Assembly: GCA_965194535.1 (NCBI GenBank)
Contig: OZ239145.1
Coordinates: 558,001-622,000, forward strand
Direction of reading: 5' to 3'
DNA: 64,000 bases
Source: Verrucolacustris abundans
GTDB taxonomy: Bacteria > Verrucomicrobiota > Verrucomicrobiia > Methylacidiphilales > Verrucolacustridaceae
In this document: positions 34,024 to 41,960 of the stretch, piece after piece
How the letters are laid out: every line of letters starts with the position of its first letter
Numbering within the stretch: position 1 is the first letter of the stretch
Notes under the pieces: generated by a model
Database searches by the model: none
Seen by the model: the letters and a program-made list of their open reading frames with translations, nothing else
What the model was told of the DNA's origin: nothing
Program-made: the position numbers and the translations under genes

Positions 34024-35619
34024 TTAGACCGTGCAGCTACGACTGAATTTCATCTCCTCCACTTTGGAGGGAACGATGACGCAGTCGTGGTGTCCGCCGA
34101 AGTTGGGCATATAGCCGACCTGTTCTAAAGTATCCTGCCGGAAGACAAAGGCACCGGATTCCATTCGTTGGAATCCCGAAAAGATCACCAAGGCATATTT
34201 TCCATCATAGGTTGTGGCCGTGGTCTGAGTATCGACTCCGACATTTCGGAACTTTTTGACAACTTTCCAGTCCTTGGTGCTCACGACATAAACATCCGAT
34301 TTCATCGGTTTGGGGCGGAGAACAGTGAAGAAGCACTTTGAACCATCGATGGAGAAGTTGACGTGGAAAGGGGAGGGGTATTCTCCCTGCCACTCCTTAT
34401 CCTTGACGAAAGTGATCCGTTTCCATGCACGGGGATCGTCGCTGGAGGTATCGAATACGGCAACGTTGTTGGCGCGCAGATTGTTCATCATAACCAGGTG
34501 ATTGCCTGAAGGGTTGAATCCTGTTTCATGGATTGGGTTACCGACAGAGGGAAGGGTAACCTCCCAAGTGTCTGGGCTGTTCGAGACTTTTTTCACCGGC
34601 CAGTTATCGGCGAGACCTTCGTTCGCCATCACGTAGCAAACGGGCTCCATGGAGGTACGGTCGATGATAAAACCGCCTCCGCACATGCGAAGGCCTGCGA
34701 TGGAGTAGCGGTTGCGCGGGTCGTGCAGGCAAAAATCCAGACCCGTCAGCGTGTGGGGGCTTGCACCGGGAGTTTGGCCTTTCTCGACCAGGAGTTCTGC
34801 CATGGGAGCCATCTCGTAGTTAAGTTTGTTTCCCTTTGTCCCGTAATAGTCGTATTTCCCGTCTTTTCCTGGAGCCAGTTTAATGAGTCGGATAGTTCCG
34901 CCCTTAGTCCAAGTTTCGGCCAGAACCTTCGAGTTGGGGACCCAATCGCCCCGGAAGGAGGTAAGGACCTTGGTTTTATCCTGACCGCGAGCCCGAGAGA
35001 AAAATCCCACCACATCCTTTTGACCGTCGGCGCAGGCAAAACCATTTCCATCTGGGAAAGGGACAGTATGGACGCCTAAACCGATTCCCGTTGTTTCGGA
35101 AATATCCTCAAGGAGTTCCATCTGATTCGATTTTCCATCGTACCCGACACGGTAGATGTGATTCCCCATCCCGTATTTGTCGAGCATGCCGTGCTCTTTG
35201 ATTTTCGTATTGAGCCCGTACATCAGGACATTATCGCCACCTTGGGTGGAGTTAATGAATTCAAAGCCTTTGTAGGGGTCTCCGCTATCGGCATAGAAGG
35301 CAGCCAAATGGTGGGAGATCGGGCACGAGTCCCCGTAGTTCCAGTAGGAAATCCATGAGAGGGTTTTTTGAGTTCCCAAATCGACGGCATGGGTCCCTCC
35401 GCCCAACTTTTGAGGCGTGAGATAGATATATTTTCCGAGAGATTCGCGGATCCCTTGGTAGACGGCGTCTTCGATCAGGATCCCGTCTTCGTTTTTGGCG
35501 GCGTAGGAAGTGCCGGGAAGGTAGCGGGTCAGACCGGCACCCGTAAGTCCGGCCAGACCAGCAAATCCGTAATAAAAGAAGCGACGGCGACTGATTTTCT
35601 CAAGGCGGGCATCCAACAT
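34024..35619 (-). CDS. Tat-exported beta-propeller protein resembling nitrous oxide reductase, without CuA domain
   Basis: The 531 residues begin with a twin-arginine signal (ISRRRFFYYGFAGLAG). The body has repeated propeller strands. Several stretches resemble, from memory, the copper-Z histidine sites of NosZ: His103-His104, GVH184, NPIH364ETGFNPSG, PFH419VNFSIDG and the end motif GHH511DCVIV (NosZ has PHDCILV). The site that would match the GHNHA histidine reads DTQTTA (463-468). The C-terminal cupredoxin domain that carries CuA in NosZ is absent. It leads a unit with a permease, an ABC ATPase and a redoxin. Function is inferred as an exported metalloenzyme or metal-binding protein. Confidence 0.6.
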   Translation of the reverse strand: MLDARLEKISRRRFFYYGFAGLAGLTGAGLTRYLPGTSYAAKNEDGILIEDAVYQGIRESLGKYIYLTPQKLGGGTHAVDLGTQKTLSWISYWNYGDSCPISHHLAAFYADSGDPYKGFEFINSTQGGDNVLMYGLNTKIKEHGMLDKYGMGNHIYRVGYDGKSNQMELLEDISETTGIGLGVHTVPFPDGNGFACADGQKDVVGFFSRARGQDKTKVLTSFRGDWVPNSKVLAETWTKGGTIRLIKLAPGKDGKYDYYGTKGNKLNYEMAPMAELLVEKGQTPGASPHTLTGLDFCLHDPRNRYSIAGLRMCGGGFIIDRTSMEPVCYVMANEGLADNWPVKKVSNSPDTWEVTLPSVGNPIHETGFNPSGNHLVMMNNLRANNVAVFDTSSDDPRAWKRITFVKDKEWQGEYPSPFHVNFSIDGSKCFFTVLRPKPMKSDVYVVSTKDWKVVKKFRNVGVDTQTTATTYDGKYALVIFSGFQRMESGAFVFRQDTLEQVGYMPNFGGHHDCVIVPSKVEEMKFSRSCTV

Positions 35620-35695
35620 AGAATTAATCTGTGTTTCGGGGGTATAAGATCAAGAGTTAAAGTAATCCTGTGATTCGGACATTTTAACAAGCGTC

Positions 35696-36706
35696 TTAGC
35701 GGCGGAAAAAAAGGTGGTTGGAGAGGTAGTAAAGTTTTCCGGCTTGAAGGTGGAAGGACTCGGGAACAAGGCTGACTTGAACTTTGGTGTTTGTGTCCTG
35801 CTTTTGGCCTAAGAATCGAAAAAGTCGGCTGAAGTGGAAGGGGGCTGTATAGCGAATGACGGGAGCGTCGACTGGAAGTTTTGCAATTTCACGAGCGTCT
35901 GCAATTGCGTCTTGGAGGTATCCTGTGGCATCGATCAGTTTTAGATCCAGAGCCTGCTTTCCTGAAACGATCCGACCATCCGCCACCTGGGTTGGTAATT
36001 TATGGTCAGGAAAATCACGTTCGGTGACCACGATAGAGGAGAAGCGCTCAAAGGTTTCGGCAATCATGTCTTGGACCAGTTTCTTTTCTGATTCTGAGGC
36101 GGGTCGGGCTGGATTAAGAAGGTCTTTAAGAGCTCCGCTTTTGAAGGTGAGGGTGGAGAGACCGAGGATTTTGGAGAGCCCTTCGTAGTTCAGTGCTTGC
36201 ATGATGACGCCGATACTTCCTGTGATGCAAAGTTCATGAGCGACGATGTGGGATCCACCCATGGCGGTGTAGTAACCACCCGATGCACCGACTGAGTCGA
36301 GATAGACGATCACGGGTTTGTCTTCACGGACGAGGGTAAGTTCATGATAGAGGTTGTCGCTGGCGGTGACTTCACCACCTGGGCTATCGATATGAAGAAG
36401 AATGGCTGCAACGGAATCGTCATCCGCTGCCTGACGGATCTGGAGAATGACATCGTCGACCATGCTCGAGCCAATTTCACCTGGAATTTCCTGAGCTATG
36501 ACTCCAAAGAGGTCGATCTTGGCGATGCGTTTTTTCTGCGAATCGTCTCCTTCGACAAACTCTTCATCGAAGTAGGGGGCGGGTTGGACATGGGAAGAGT
36601 TGGAAAGCAGTTGATGGTCTTTGGAAAGGAAGAGGAGATTGGCGAGGAGGCTGCTTCCGAGCAGAATGAGGCCAACGATGAAAAGGAGTTTAGATTGGCG
36701 AGCCAT
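35696..36706 (-). CDS. sppA: SppA-type signal peptide peptidase (S49 serine protease)
   Basis: This single-domain SppA has 336 residues, like the short Gram-positive form rather than the doubled E. coli protein. An N-terminal membrane helix (LLFIVGLILLGSSLLANLLF) is followed by the S49 core: HIDSPGGEVTASD, the nucleophile serine in SVGASGGYYTAM, and the general-base lysine in FKSGALKDLLNPAR. It degrades membrane-bound signal peptides on the outer face of the inner membrane. It is divergent from tilS, with only 13 bases between the starts. Confidence 0.92.
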   Translation of the reverse strand: MARQSKLLFIVGLILLGSSLLANLLFLSKDHQLLSNSSHVQPAPYFDEEFVEGDDSQKKRIAKIDLFGVIAQEIPGEIGSSMVDDVILQIRQAADDDSVAAILLHIDSPGGEVTASDNLYHELTLVREDKPVIVYLDSVGASGGYYTAMGGSHIVAHELCITGSIGVIMQALNYEGLSKILGLSTLTFKSGALKDLLNPARPASESEKKLVQDMIAETFERFSSIVVTERDFPDHKLPTQVADGRIVSGKQALDLKLIDATGYLQDAIADAREIAKLPVDAPVIRYTAPFHFSRLFRFLGQKQDTNTKVQVSLVPESFHLQAGKLYYLSNHLFFRR

Positions 36707-36719
36707 GAGAAAGGTAAGG

Positions 36720-37691
36720 ATGCGTCAGATTAAGGCGCGGGGCAAGGGGGTGTGGAGCCGAATGGCTCAGGCGGTGGGATCGGAGTTGGGACGGGGTACA
36801 AAAGTGGCGGTGGGAATTTCGGGTGGAGCAGACAGCGTAGTTTTAGCCGAGGCTATTTTGAGGAGTGGAGGAAAGCCGATTCTTTTGCATTTCAATCACC
36901 GTTGGAGGGGGCGAGTGGGGGATAGGGATGCGTTGTGGGTGAAGGCGTGGGGCAAGAGGAGGGGTTTGAGGGTGGTGGTAGGGCATGCCCATAAGCCTGG
37001 GAGGACGGGGGAGGGTGAGGCGCGGGAATTGAGGTGGGACTTCTTTCGCAAGGCGATGAGACGGATTGGAGTGAAGCAGTTGTGGCTTGCGCAGCAGGCG
37101 GATGACCAAGCGGAGACGGTTTTAATGCAGTTACTTCGTGGAGCAGGGCTGGATGGAATGGCTGGCATGACGGTTCGATCCAAATCATCTGGAGTGGATG
37201 TGGTGCGACCCCTTTTGGGGTTTACGCGAAAGGAGGTGCGAGATGCGGCAAGGGAGGAAGGATTGAGTTGGAGGGAGGACAAGACGAATGAGGATGAGAA
37301 GGGATGGAGATCCCGCGTGCGTCACAAAGTTTTGCCGTACTTGTCGAAGGCGTATGGGCGGGAGGTGCGGGGAGCGTTGTGTCGTGCGGCAGAAATTTTT
37401 GCTGGGGAGAAAGAGTATTGGGAAAAGGAGCTAGGAAGAATTTCGGCTCGTCCAGATGTGCGGGAGTGGAGGAAGAAAGATGTGGCTTGGCAGAGGCGTG
37501 CGATTCGAATGTGGCTGGGGATGAGGAATCATCGTGGAGCAACTTTTGCGGAGGTTGAGGGGGTTCGTAAATACGTGGTGATGGGAAAGAGCAGTGGCTG
37601 GCAGTTCAAAGGAGGCAGGGTGGTGAGATCTAAAAACAAGCTCTTCTGGATCAAGGAGATGGGTCGCATTGCACACGCAGGGCAATCGTGA
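36720..37691 (+). CDS. tilS: TilS, tRNA(Ile)-lysidine synthase
   Basis: TilS modifies C34 of the tRNA(Ile) CAU anticodon with lysine so that it reads AUA. The 323-residue protein has the PP-loop VGISGGADSVVLAEAI and the LAQQADDQAETVLMQLLRGAGLDGMAGM motif, and is a short form without the full C-terminal domains. I chose ATG 36720 with AAAGG upstream; longer frames run back into the divergent sppA gene. It is followed by ftsH, a common bacterial arrangement. Confidence 0.92.
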   Translation: MRQIKARGKGVWSRMAQAVGSELGRGTKVAVGISGGADSVVLAEAILRSGGKPILLHFNHRWRGRVGDRDALWVKAWGKRRGLRVVVGHAHKPGRTGEGEARELRWDFFRKAMRRIGVKQLWLAQQADDQAETVLMQLLRGAGLDGMAGMTVRSKSSGVDVVRPLLGFTRKEVRDAAREEGLSWREDKTNEDEKGWRSRVRHKVLPYLSKAYGREVRGALCRAAEIFAGEKEYWEKELGRISARPDVREWRKKDVAWQRRAIRMWLGMRNHRGATFAEVEGVRKYVVMGKSSGWQFKGGRVVRSKNKLFWIKEMGRIAHAGQS

Positions 37692-37712
37692 TAATCTTTG
37701 ATTCTTCAGTTT

Positions 37713-39794
37713 ATGCCTAATCCTCGTTCCAACTCACGCAAGCCCCCCAAGTTGCCGCGTCCACCCGTTCGCCGACAGGACCCGAATAAAGCGGATGGGC
37801 CGAACTGGAGAGGCGTCGTTTTATTTTTAGTCTCTGCCTCCGTTTTGCTTTTGGCGTTTTATGCCCATCAAAGTCAGAATGCGGCATCGGTTCGGGATTT
37901 AACCTTTGCCGAGTTTGAGGGGTATTTGAAGGAAGGGAAGGTCAAGGATGTGACCTTAAATGTGGAGCCGGCTGTGAACGTGCGTTGGCTTTCGGGAAAA
38001 TTTGAGCCACCTGAGGCCCTCAAGAAAAGCGTACGAACAGATGCTCAAGGTTACACGGGATACAAGGTGACGGTAGATCTGGCCTTTAAACAGAATTTGG
38101 AGCAGGTGCTGGCGGCAAATGGATTTCCCCAAGTAAGTCAAAAGGTGATCGATAATTCAACATGGCAAGCTTTGGCGGGGACACTGCCTTTTGTCCTTTT
38201 TGTTCTGATTATGTACTTTTTCTTCCGTCAGCAGATTCGGATGGCGGGAAAATCAGCTTTTAGCTTCGGCAAAAGCAAGGCGCGGATTCTTTCGAAGGAT
38301 AAAAACAAGGTCACCTTTGCGGACGTGGCTGGAGTAGAAGAGGCAAAGGATGAGGTGAGCGAGATTGTGGAGTTTTTGCGGGATCCAAAAAAGTTTCAGA
38401 AACTCGGTGGGCGGATTCCAAAGGGAATTCTGATGGTGGGGCCTCCGGGAACAGGAAAAACTCTTTTGGCAAAGGCGATTGCGGGCGAAGCGGATGTTCC
38501 GTTCTACGGGATCAGCGGTTCCGATTTCGTGGAGATGTTTGTGGGTGTGGGAGCTTCCCGAGTGCGAGATATGTTTGAGCAGGGGAAGAAGACAGCTCCA
38601 TGTTTGATTTTCATCGATGAGATTGATGCCGTGGGGCGGAGTCGGGGTCACGGAGTGGGGGGTGGGCACGACGAGCGGGAGCAGACCTTGAATGCGCTCT
38701 TGGTGGAGATGGATGGAATTGATACGGCGGAGGGGGTGATCATTATTGCAGCGACGAATCGTAAGGATGTGTTGGATCCGGCGCTGTTACGTCCAGGACG
38801 GTTTGACCGAGAGGTGCACATCAATCTTCCTGACGTCAAAGGGCGTGAAGAGATTCTGAAGGTGCATGCGAAAAAGGTGAAAGCAATGGAGACGGTGTCT
38901 TGGGCCACGCTTGCGCGAAGCACTCCTGGATTTTCGGGCGCCGAGCTGGCGAACGTGATCAATGAGGCGGCTTTGATGGCGGCTCGGAGAGATGCGGAGG
39001 CGATTACTCAGGCGGATCTAGAGGAGGCGAGGGACAAGGTGCGGTTTGGACGGGAGCGTAGAAGCTTGGCGATGAGTGATGAGCAGAAAAAGCTGACGGC
39101 CTATCATGAAGCGGGACATGCCATGTTGAACCTTGCTCTGGAGCATACGGATCCCCTGCACAAAGTTTCGATCATTCCGCGTGGTCCTGCGTTAGGGGTG
39201 ACGATGATGTTGCCGATTGAAGATCGGTATGGGTATGGAAAGAAAAAGGTGTTGGATGACCTTTGTGTTGCGATGGGGGGAAGAGTGGCCGAGGAGATGT
39301 TTTTGGGGGATATCTCCAGCGGTGCCAGTGGGGACATTAAGATGGCTACGTGGTATGCGAAGAAGATGGTTTGTGAGTGGGGAATGAGTGGTCGTATGGG
39401 GATGATCGAATATGGGGATCATGAGGATTATGTTTTCCTGGGTCGGGATATTGGTCGGTCGAGGGGATACAGCGAGAAGACGGCACGAGAGATTGATGAG
39501 GAAGTGCATCAGATCGTCAACGGAGCCCATGAGCGGGCAAAAAAGATTTTAGAGGAAAACCGGGCAAAGGTGGAACTCATTGCGTCGGCCTTGCTGGAGT
39601 ATGAGACTTTGGATGGGGCTCAAGTGGAGGAGATTGTGAAGCATGGGCGAATGATGAATCCGCCTCCCAAAGGATTATCAGCACCTTCGACGCCAACCCC
39701 TAGCGAGTCTCTTCCCGTGAATCGGCCGATTGAGAAGGTGAAGGACAAAGGCGGAATTTTGCCTGGGTTGGAAGGCGCACCTGCTGGGGCGTAA
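37713..39794 (+). CDS. ftsH: FtsH, membrane AAA+ zinc protease
   Basis: FtsH degrades misfolded membrane proteins and some cytoplasmic regulators. The 693 residues contain a Pro-rich N-terminus, two membrane helices flanking a periplasmic domain, an AAA+ module (Walker A GPPGTGKT, Walker B LIFIDEIDAVG, SRH with RPGRFDR) and the zinc-protease motif HEAGH with the later catalytic-domain Asp in SGASGDIKMAT. ATG 37713 was chosen; a TTG at 37698 is in frame. No clear Shine-Dalgarno sequence precedes either one. Confidence 0.97.
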   Translation: MPNPRSNSRKPPKLPRPPVRRQDPNKADGPNWRGVVLFLVSASVLLLAFYAHQSQNAASVRDLTFAEFEGYLKEGKVKDVTLNVEPAVNVRWLSGKFEPPEALKKSVRTDAQGYTGYKVTVDLAFKQNLEQVLAANGFPQVSQKVIDNSTWQALAGTLPFVLFVLIMYFFFRQQIRMAGKSAFSFGKSKARILSKDKNKVTFADVAGVEEAKDEVSEIVEFLRDPKKFQKLGGRIPKGILMVGPPGTGKTLLAKAIAGEADVPFYGISGSDFVEMFVGVGASRVRDMFEQGKKTAPCLIFIDEIDAVGRSRGHGVGGGHDEREQTLNALLVEMDGIDTAEGVIIIAATNRKDVLDPALLRPGRFDREVHINLPDVKGREEILKVHAKKVKAMETVSWATLARSTPGFSGAELANVINEAALMAARRDAEAITQADLEEARDKVRFGRERRSLAMSDEQKKLTAYHEAGHAMLNLALEHTDPLHKVSIIPRGPALGVTMMLPIEDRYGYGKKKVLDDLCVAMGGRVAEEMFLGDISSGASGDIKMATWYAKKMVCEWGMSGRMGMIEYGDHEDYVFLGRDIGRSRGYSEKTAREIDEEVHQIVNGAHERAKKILEENRAKVELIASALLEYETLDGAQVEEIVKHGRMMNPPPKGLSAPSTPTPSESLPVNRPIEKVKDKGGILPGLEGAPAGA

Positions 39795-39812
39795 GCTTTT
39801 CGTTCTGGGGTG

Positions 39813-40646
39813 ATGAATTTCCCGGCCACAGTGAAGTGGCAGTGTGGGAATCGAAGGATCGAGATTCAGGCGGGTCGCCCTTTTCTACTTGGAATCCTCA
39901 ATGTAACGCCAGATTCCTTCTCTGATGGGGGTAAGTATGTGAAGCGGGATATGGCGGTGCGGAGAGGTCTGGAGTTGTGTGAGGTGGCGGATGGGGTGGA
40001 TGTGGGAGGTGAATCGACAAGGCCTGGGGCGGTGGCGATTTCAGCCAAGGAGGAGAGGCAAAGGGTGATTCCCGTTTTAAAGCAGATTCGAAGCGAAAGG
40101 CCTGATGTCTTTTTGTCGGTCGACACCTACAAGATGGAGGTAGCCAAGGCGGCGGTGGAGGAGGCTGGGGTGGAGGTGGTGAACGATGTGGGAGGTGGAA
40201 GGTGGGATGAGGGGATGTGGGATTGGTTGGGTAGTACGAGGGTCGGTTATGTATGTATGCATGCTGGGGGTAAGCCTCAAGAGATGCAGAAGAGTCCCTC
40301 TTATCAAAATGTGGTCGAAGAGGTAGGGCGCTTTTTTGAGGAACGAATGAATGGAATGGAGAAAGCGGGGATTGAGGCGGAGAGGGTAGTGCTGGATGTG
40401 GGGGTGGGTTTTGGCAAGTTGGCGGAGCATAACCGAGCCTTGCTTGAAGGGGATTGGGGGGGGATGTCTCGTCCCTTAATGTGGGGATTGTCGAGGAAAT
40501 CGTTTCTTGGGGTGACGGAAAAGGAGAAGGGTTTGAAAAGTCGAGATGAGGCATTGGATTGGTGGCACCGGGAACTATTAGCCAAGGGTGGGCCTATGGT
40601 TTGGCGTGTTCACGATCCTGCCCGAGTGCGAGCAGATTTGTTTTAA
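39813..40646 (+). CDS. folP: FolP, dihydropteroate synthase
   Basis: FolP condenses pABA with the pterin pyrophosphate in folate synthesis and is the sulfonamide target. The 277 residues contain the TIM-barrel motifs GILNVTPDSFSDGG, DVGGESTRPGA, SVDTYK, and a final WRVHDP sequence. The GLSRKSFLG segment with its pterin-binding lysine is intact. ATG 39813 was chosen over the adjoining GTG 39810. The order ftsH-folP is seen in other bacteria. Confidence 0.94.
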   Translation: MNFPATVKWQCGNRRIEIQAGRPFLLGILNVTPDSFSDGGKYVKRDMAVRRGLELCEVADGVDVGGESTRPGAVAISAKEERQRVIPVLKQIRSERPDVFLSVDTYKMEVAKAAVEEAGVEVVNDVGGGRWDEGMWDWLGSTRVGYVCMHAGGKPQEMQKSPSYQNVVEEVGRFFEERMNGMEKAGIEAERVVLDVGVGFGKLAEHNRALLEGDWGGMSRPLMWGLSRKSFLGVTEKEKGLKSRDEALDWWHRELLAKGGPMVWRVHDPARVRADLF

Positions 40647-40696
40647 TGTGTGGATTTTCTCGTTTGCGTAGGTGTGCGGTAAGGTAGGCTTCTAGG

Positions 40697-41236
40697 ATGA
40701 GCGAAGAGATTCAACTAAAGAGAGAGGTAGAGGCGACGGCGATTCCTGCGGGAACGAAAAAGAAGTTGATTGAGGGAACTGCGGTTGTAGTAACGCAAGA
40801 TTTGGGAGGAACTTTTACGATTCATGCGACGGCGGAGGGTGGTCTTTATCGAATTGAGGGAAAGGATGCGGATGCGCTGGGGCGAAAAGTAGCTGAGGTG
40901 AAGGGTGTTGAGTCGGGTAAAGCAGCTGGGGAGGACGAGGTTTGGGCTGTTTTGAAGACCTGTTACGATCCAGAGATTCCTGTGAATATTGTGGATCTGG
41001 GGCTGATTTACAGCATGGAGCTGAAAAACACGGAGGGCGGAGGAAAGAGAGCCGATGTGAAGATGACGTTGACGGCGCAGGGGTGTGGAATGGGGCCGTC
41101 TATCGCTGCGGATGCGCGTCAGAAGATTTTGAGTCTCTCTGGAGTCCAAGAGGCGCAGGTGGATGTAGTGTGGGATCCGCCTTGGGGACCCCAGATGATC
41201 ACTCCGGATGGTCGCAAGAAGTTGGGGATGGATTAG
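40697..41236 (+). CDS. sufT: SufT-type Fe-S assembly protein (MIP18/DUF59 family)
   Basis: The 179 residues end with a DUF59 (MIP18) domain: VLKTCYDPEIPVNIVDLGLI, then TLTAQGCGMGPSIAADA with the conserved cysteine and a final VDVVWDPPWGPQMI. The extra N-terminal 80-90 residues and the length match the SufT group, which helps load Fe-S clusters into client proteins. No other suf genes are in the window, so it is a stand-alone copy. It ends five bases before hisA. Confidence 0.87.
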   Translation: MSEEIQLKREVEATAIPAGTKKKLIEGTAVVVTQDLGGTFTIHATAEGGLYRIEGKDADALGRKVAEVKGVESGKAAGEDEVWAVLKTCYDPEIPVNIVDLGLIYSMELKNTEGGGKRADVKMTLTAQGCGMGPSIAADARQKILSLSGVQEAQVDVVWDPPWGPQMITPDGRKKLGMD

Positions 41237-41240
41237 TCGG

Positions 41241-41960
41241 ATGTTTGTCATCCCCTCGATTGATCTGATGGCGGGAGAAGTGGTGCGTCTGGCGCAGGGC
41301 AAAGCTACTGAGAAGAAGGTTTACAGCAAGGATCCGATGGCGATGGCACGGAGATGGGAGAAGGTGGATGGAAAGGTTCTGCACCTGGTGGATTTGGAAG
41401 GGGCATTTGAAGGCCAGATGCGAAATCTCGATATGATCGGGCAGATTGCCCGTTCCGTTAAGATGCCGTGCCAGGTCGGAGGGGGGATTCGGGATTTGGC
41501 CGTAGCTGAAAAAATACTTAAGGCAGGTGCGATGAGGGTGATCTTTGGAAGCGTGGCTTGTGATTCCCCTGAAACGATTGATGAAGCGGTAAAGAAATTC
41601 GGACCAGAGAGAGTGGTGGTAGGGATCGATGCGCGTGATGGGGTGGTAGAAACACGTGGATGGACTAAGCCGAGCGGGTGGAAGGCGGTGGATCTTGCAG
41701 CACGAATGGCGAAGGGTGGAGTGATTCGAATCATTTACACCGATGTGGTGAGGGATGGGATGATGACGGGTCCCAACATTCCTGCCGTGCAGGAGATGAT
41801 CCGTGCCTTTCCCGGAAAGGTGATCTCCTCGGGTGGAATCAGTGGGCTGAAAGATCTTCAGGCTCTCGATAAGGCGGGTGGGGTGGAGGGGGTGATCGTT
41901 GGACGGGCACTTTACGAAGGTGCGATGGAGGATGAAGTGTGTCGGTTGAGTACGTTTTAA
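41241..41960 (+). CDS. hisA: HisA, ProFAR isomerase
   Basis: HisA isomerises the aminoaldose ProFAR to PRFAR in histidine synthesis. The 239-residue TIM barrel has the catalytic aspartate in VIPSIDLMAGEVVRL, the phosphate site QVGGGIRDL, the second catalytic aspartate region IIYTDVVRDGMMTGPN, and SSGGISGLKDL. It is the only his gene here, so the histidine pathway is scattered. ATG 41241 is preferred; a frame from 41208 would overlap sufT. Its 3' end overlaps the helicase gene by 22 bases. Confidence 0.94.
   Translation: MFVIPSIDLMAGEVVRLAQGKATEKKVYSKDPMAMARRWEKVDGKVLHLVDLEGAFEGQMRNLDMIGQIARSVKMPCQVGGGIRDLAVAEKILKAGAMRVIFGSVACDSPETIDEAVKKFGPERVVVGIDARDGVVETRGWTKPSGWKAVDLAARMAKGGVIRIIYTDVVRDGMMTGPNIPAVQEMIRAFPGKVISSGGISGLKDLQALDKAGGVEGVIVGRALYEGAMEDEVCRLSTF

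Noticed and set aside
34024..35619. Selenium-binding protein/methanethiol oxidase or cytochrome cd1 as the identity of the propeller protein
   Set aside because: There is no CxxCH heme motif, and the sequence pattern does not match the SBP56 family that I remember. The HHDCVIV end and the histidine spacing fit NosZ better.
39898..40554. Long Pro/His-rich antisense frames opposite folP and many other + strand genes
   Set aside because: They are composition shadows of G-rich coding strands and lie opposite well-recognised genes.
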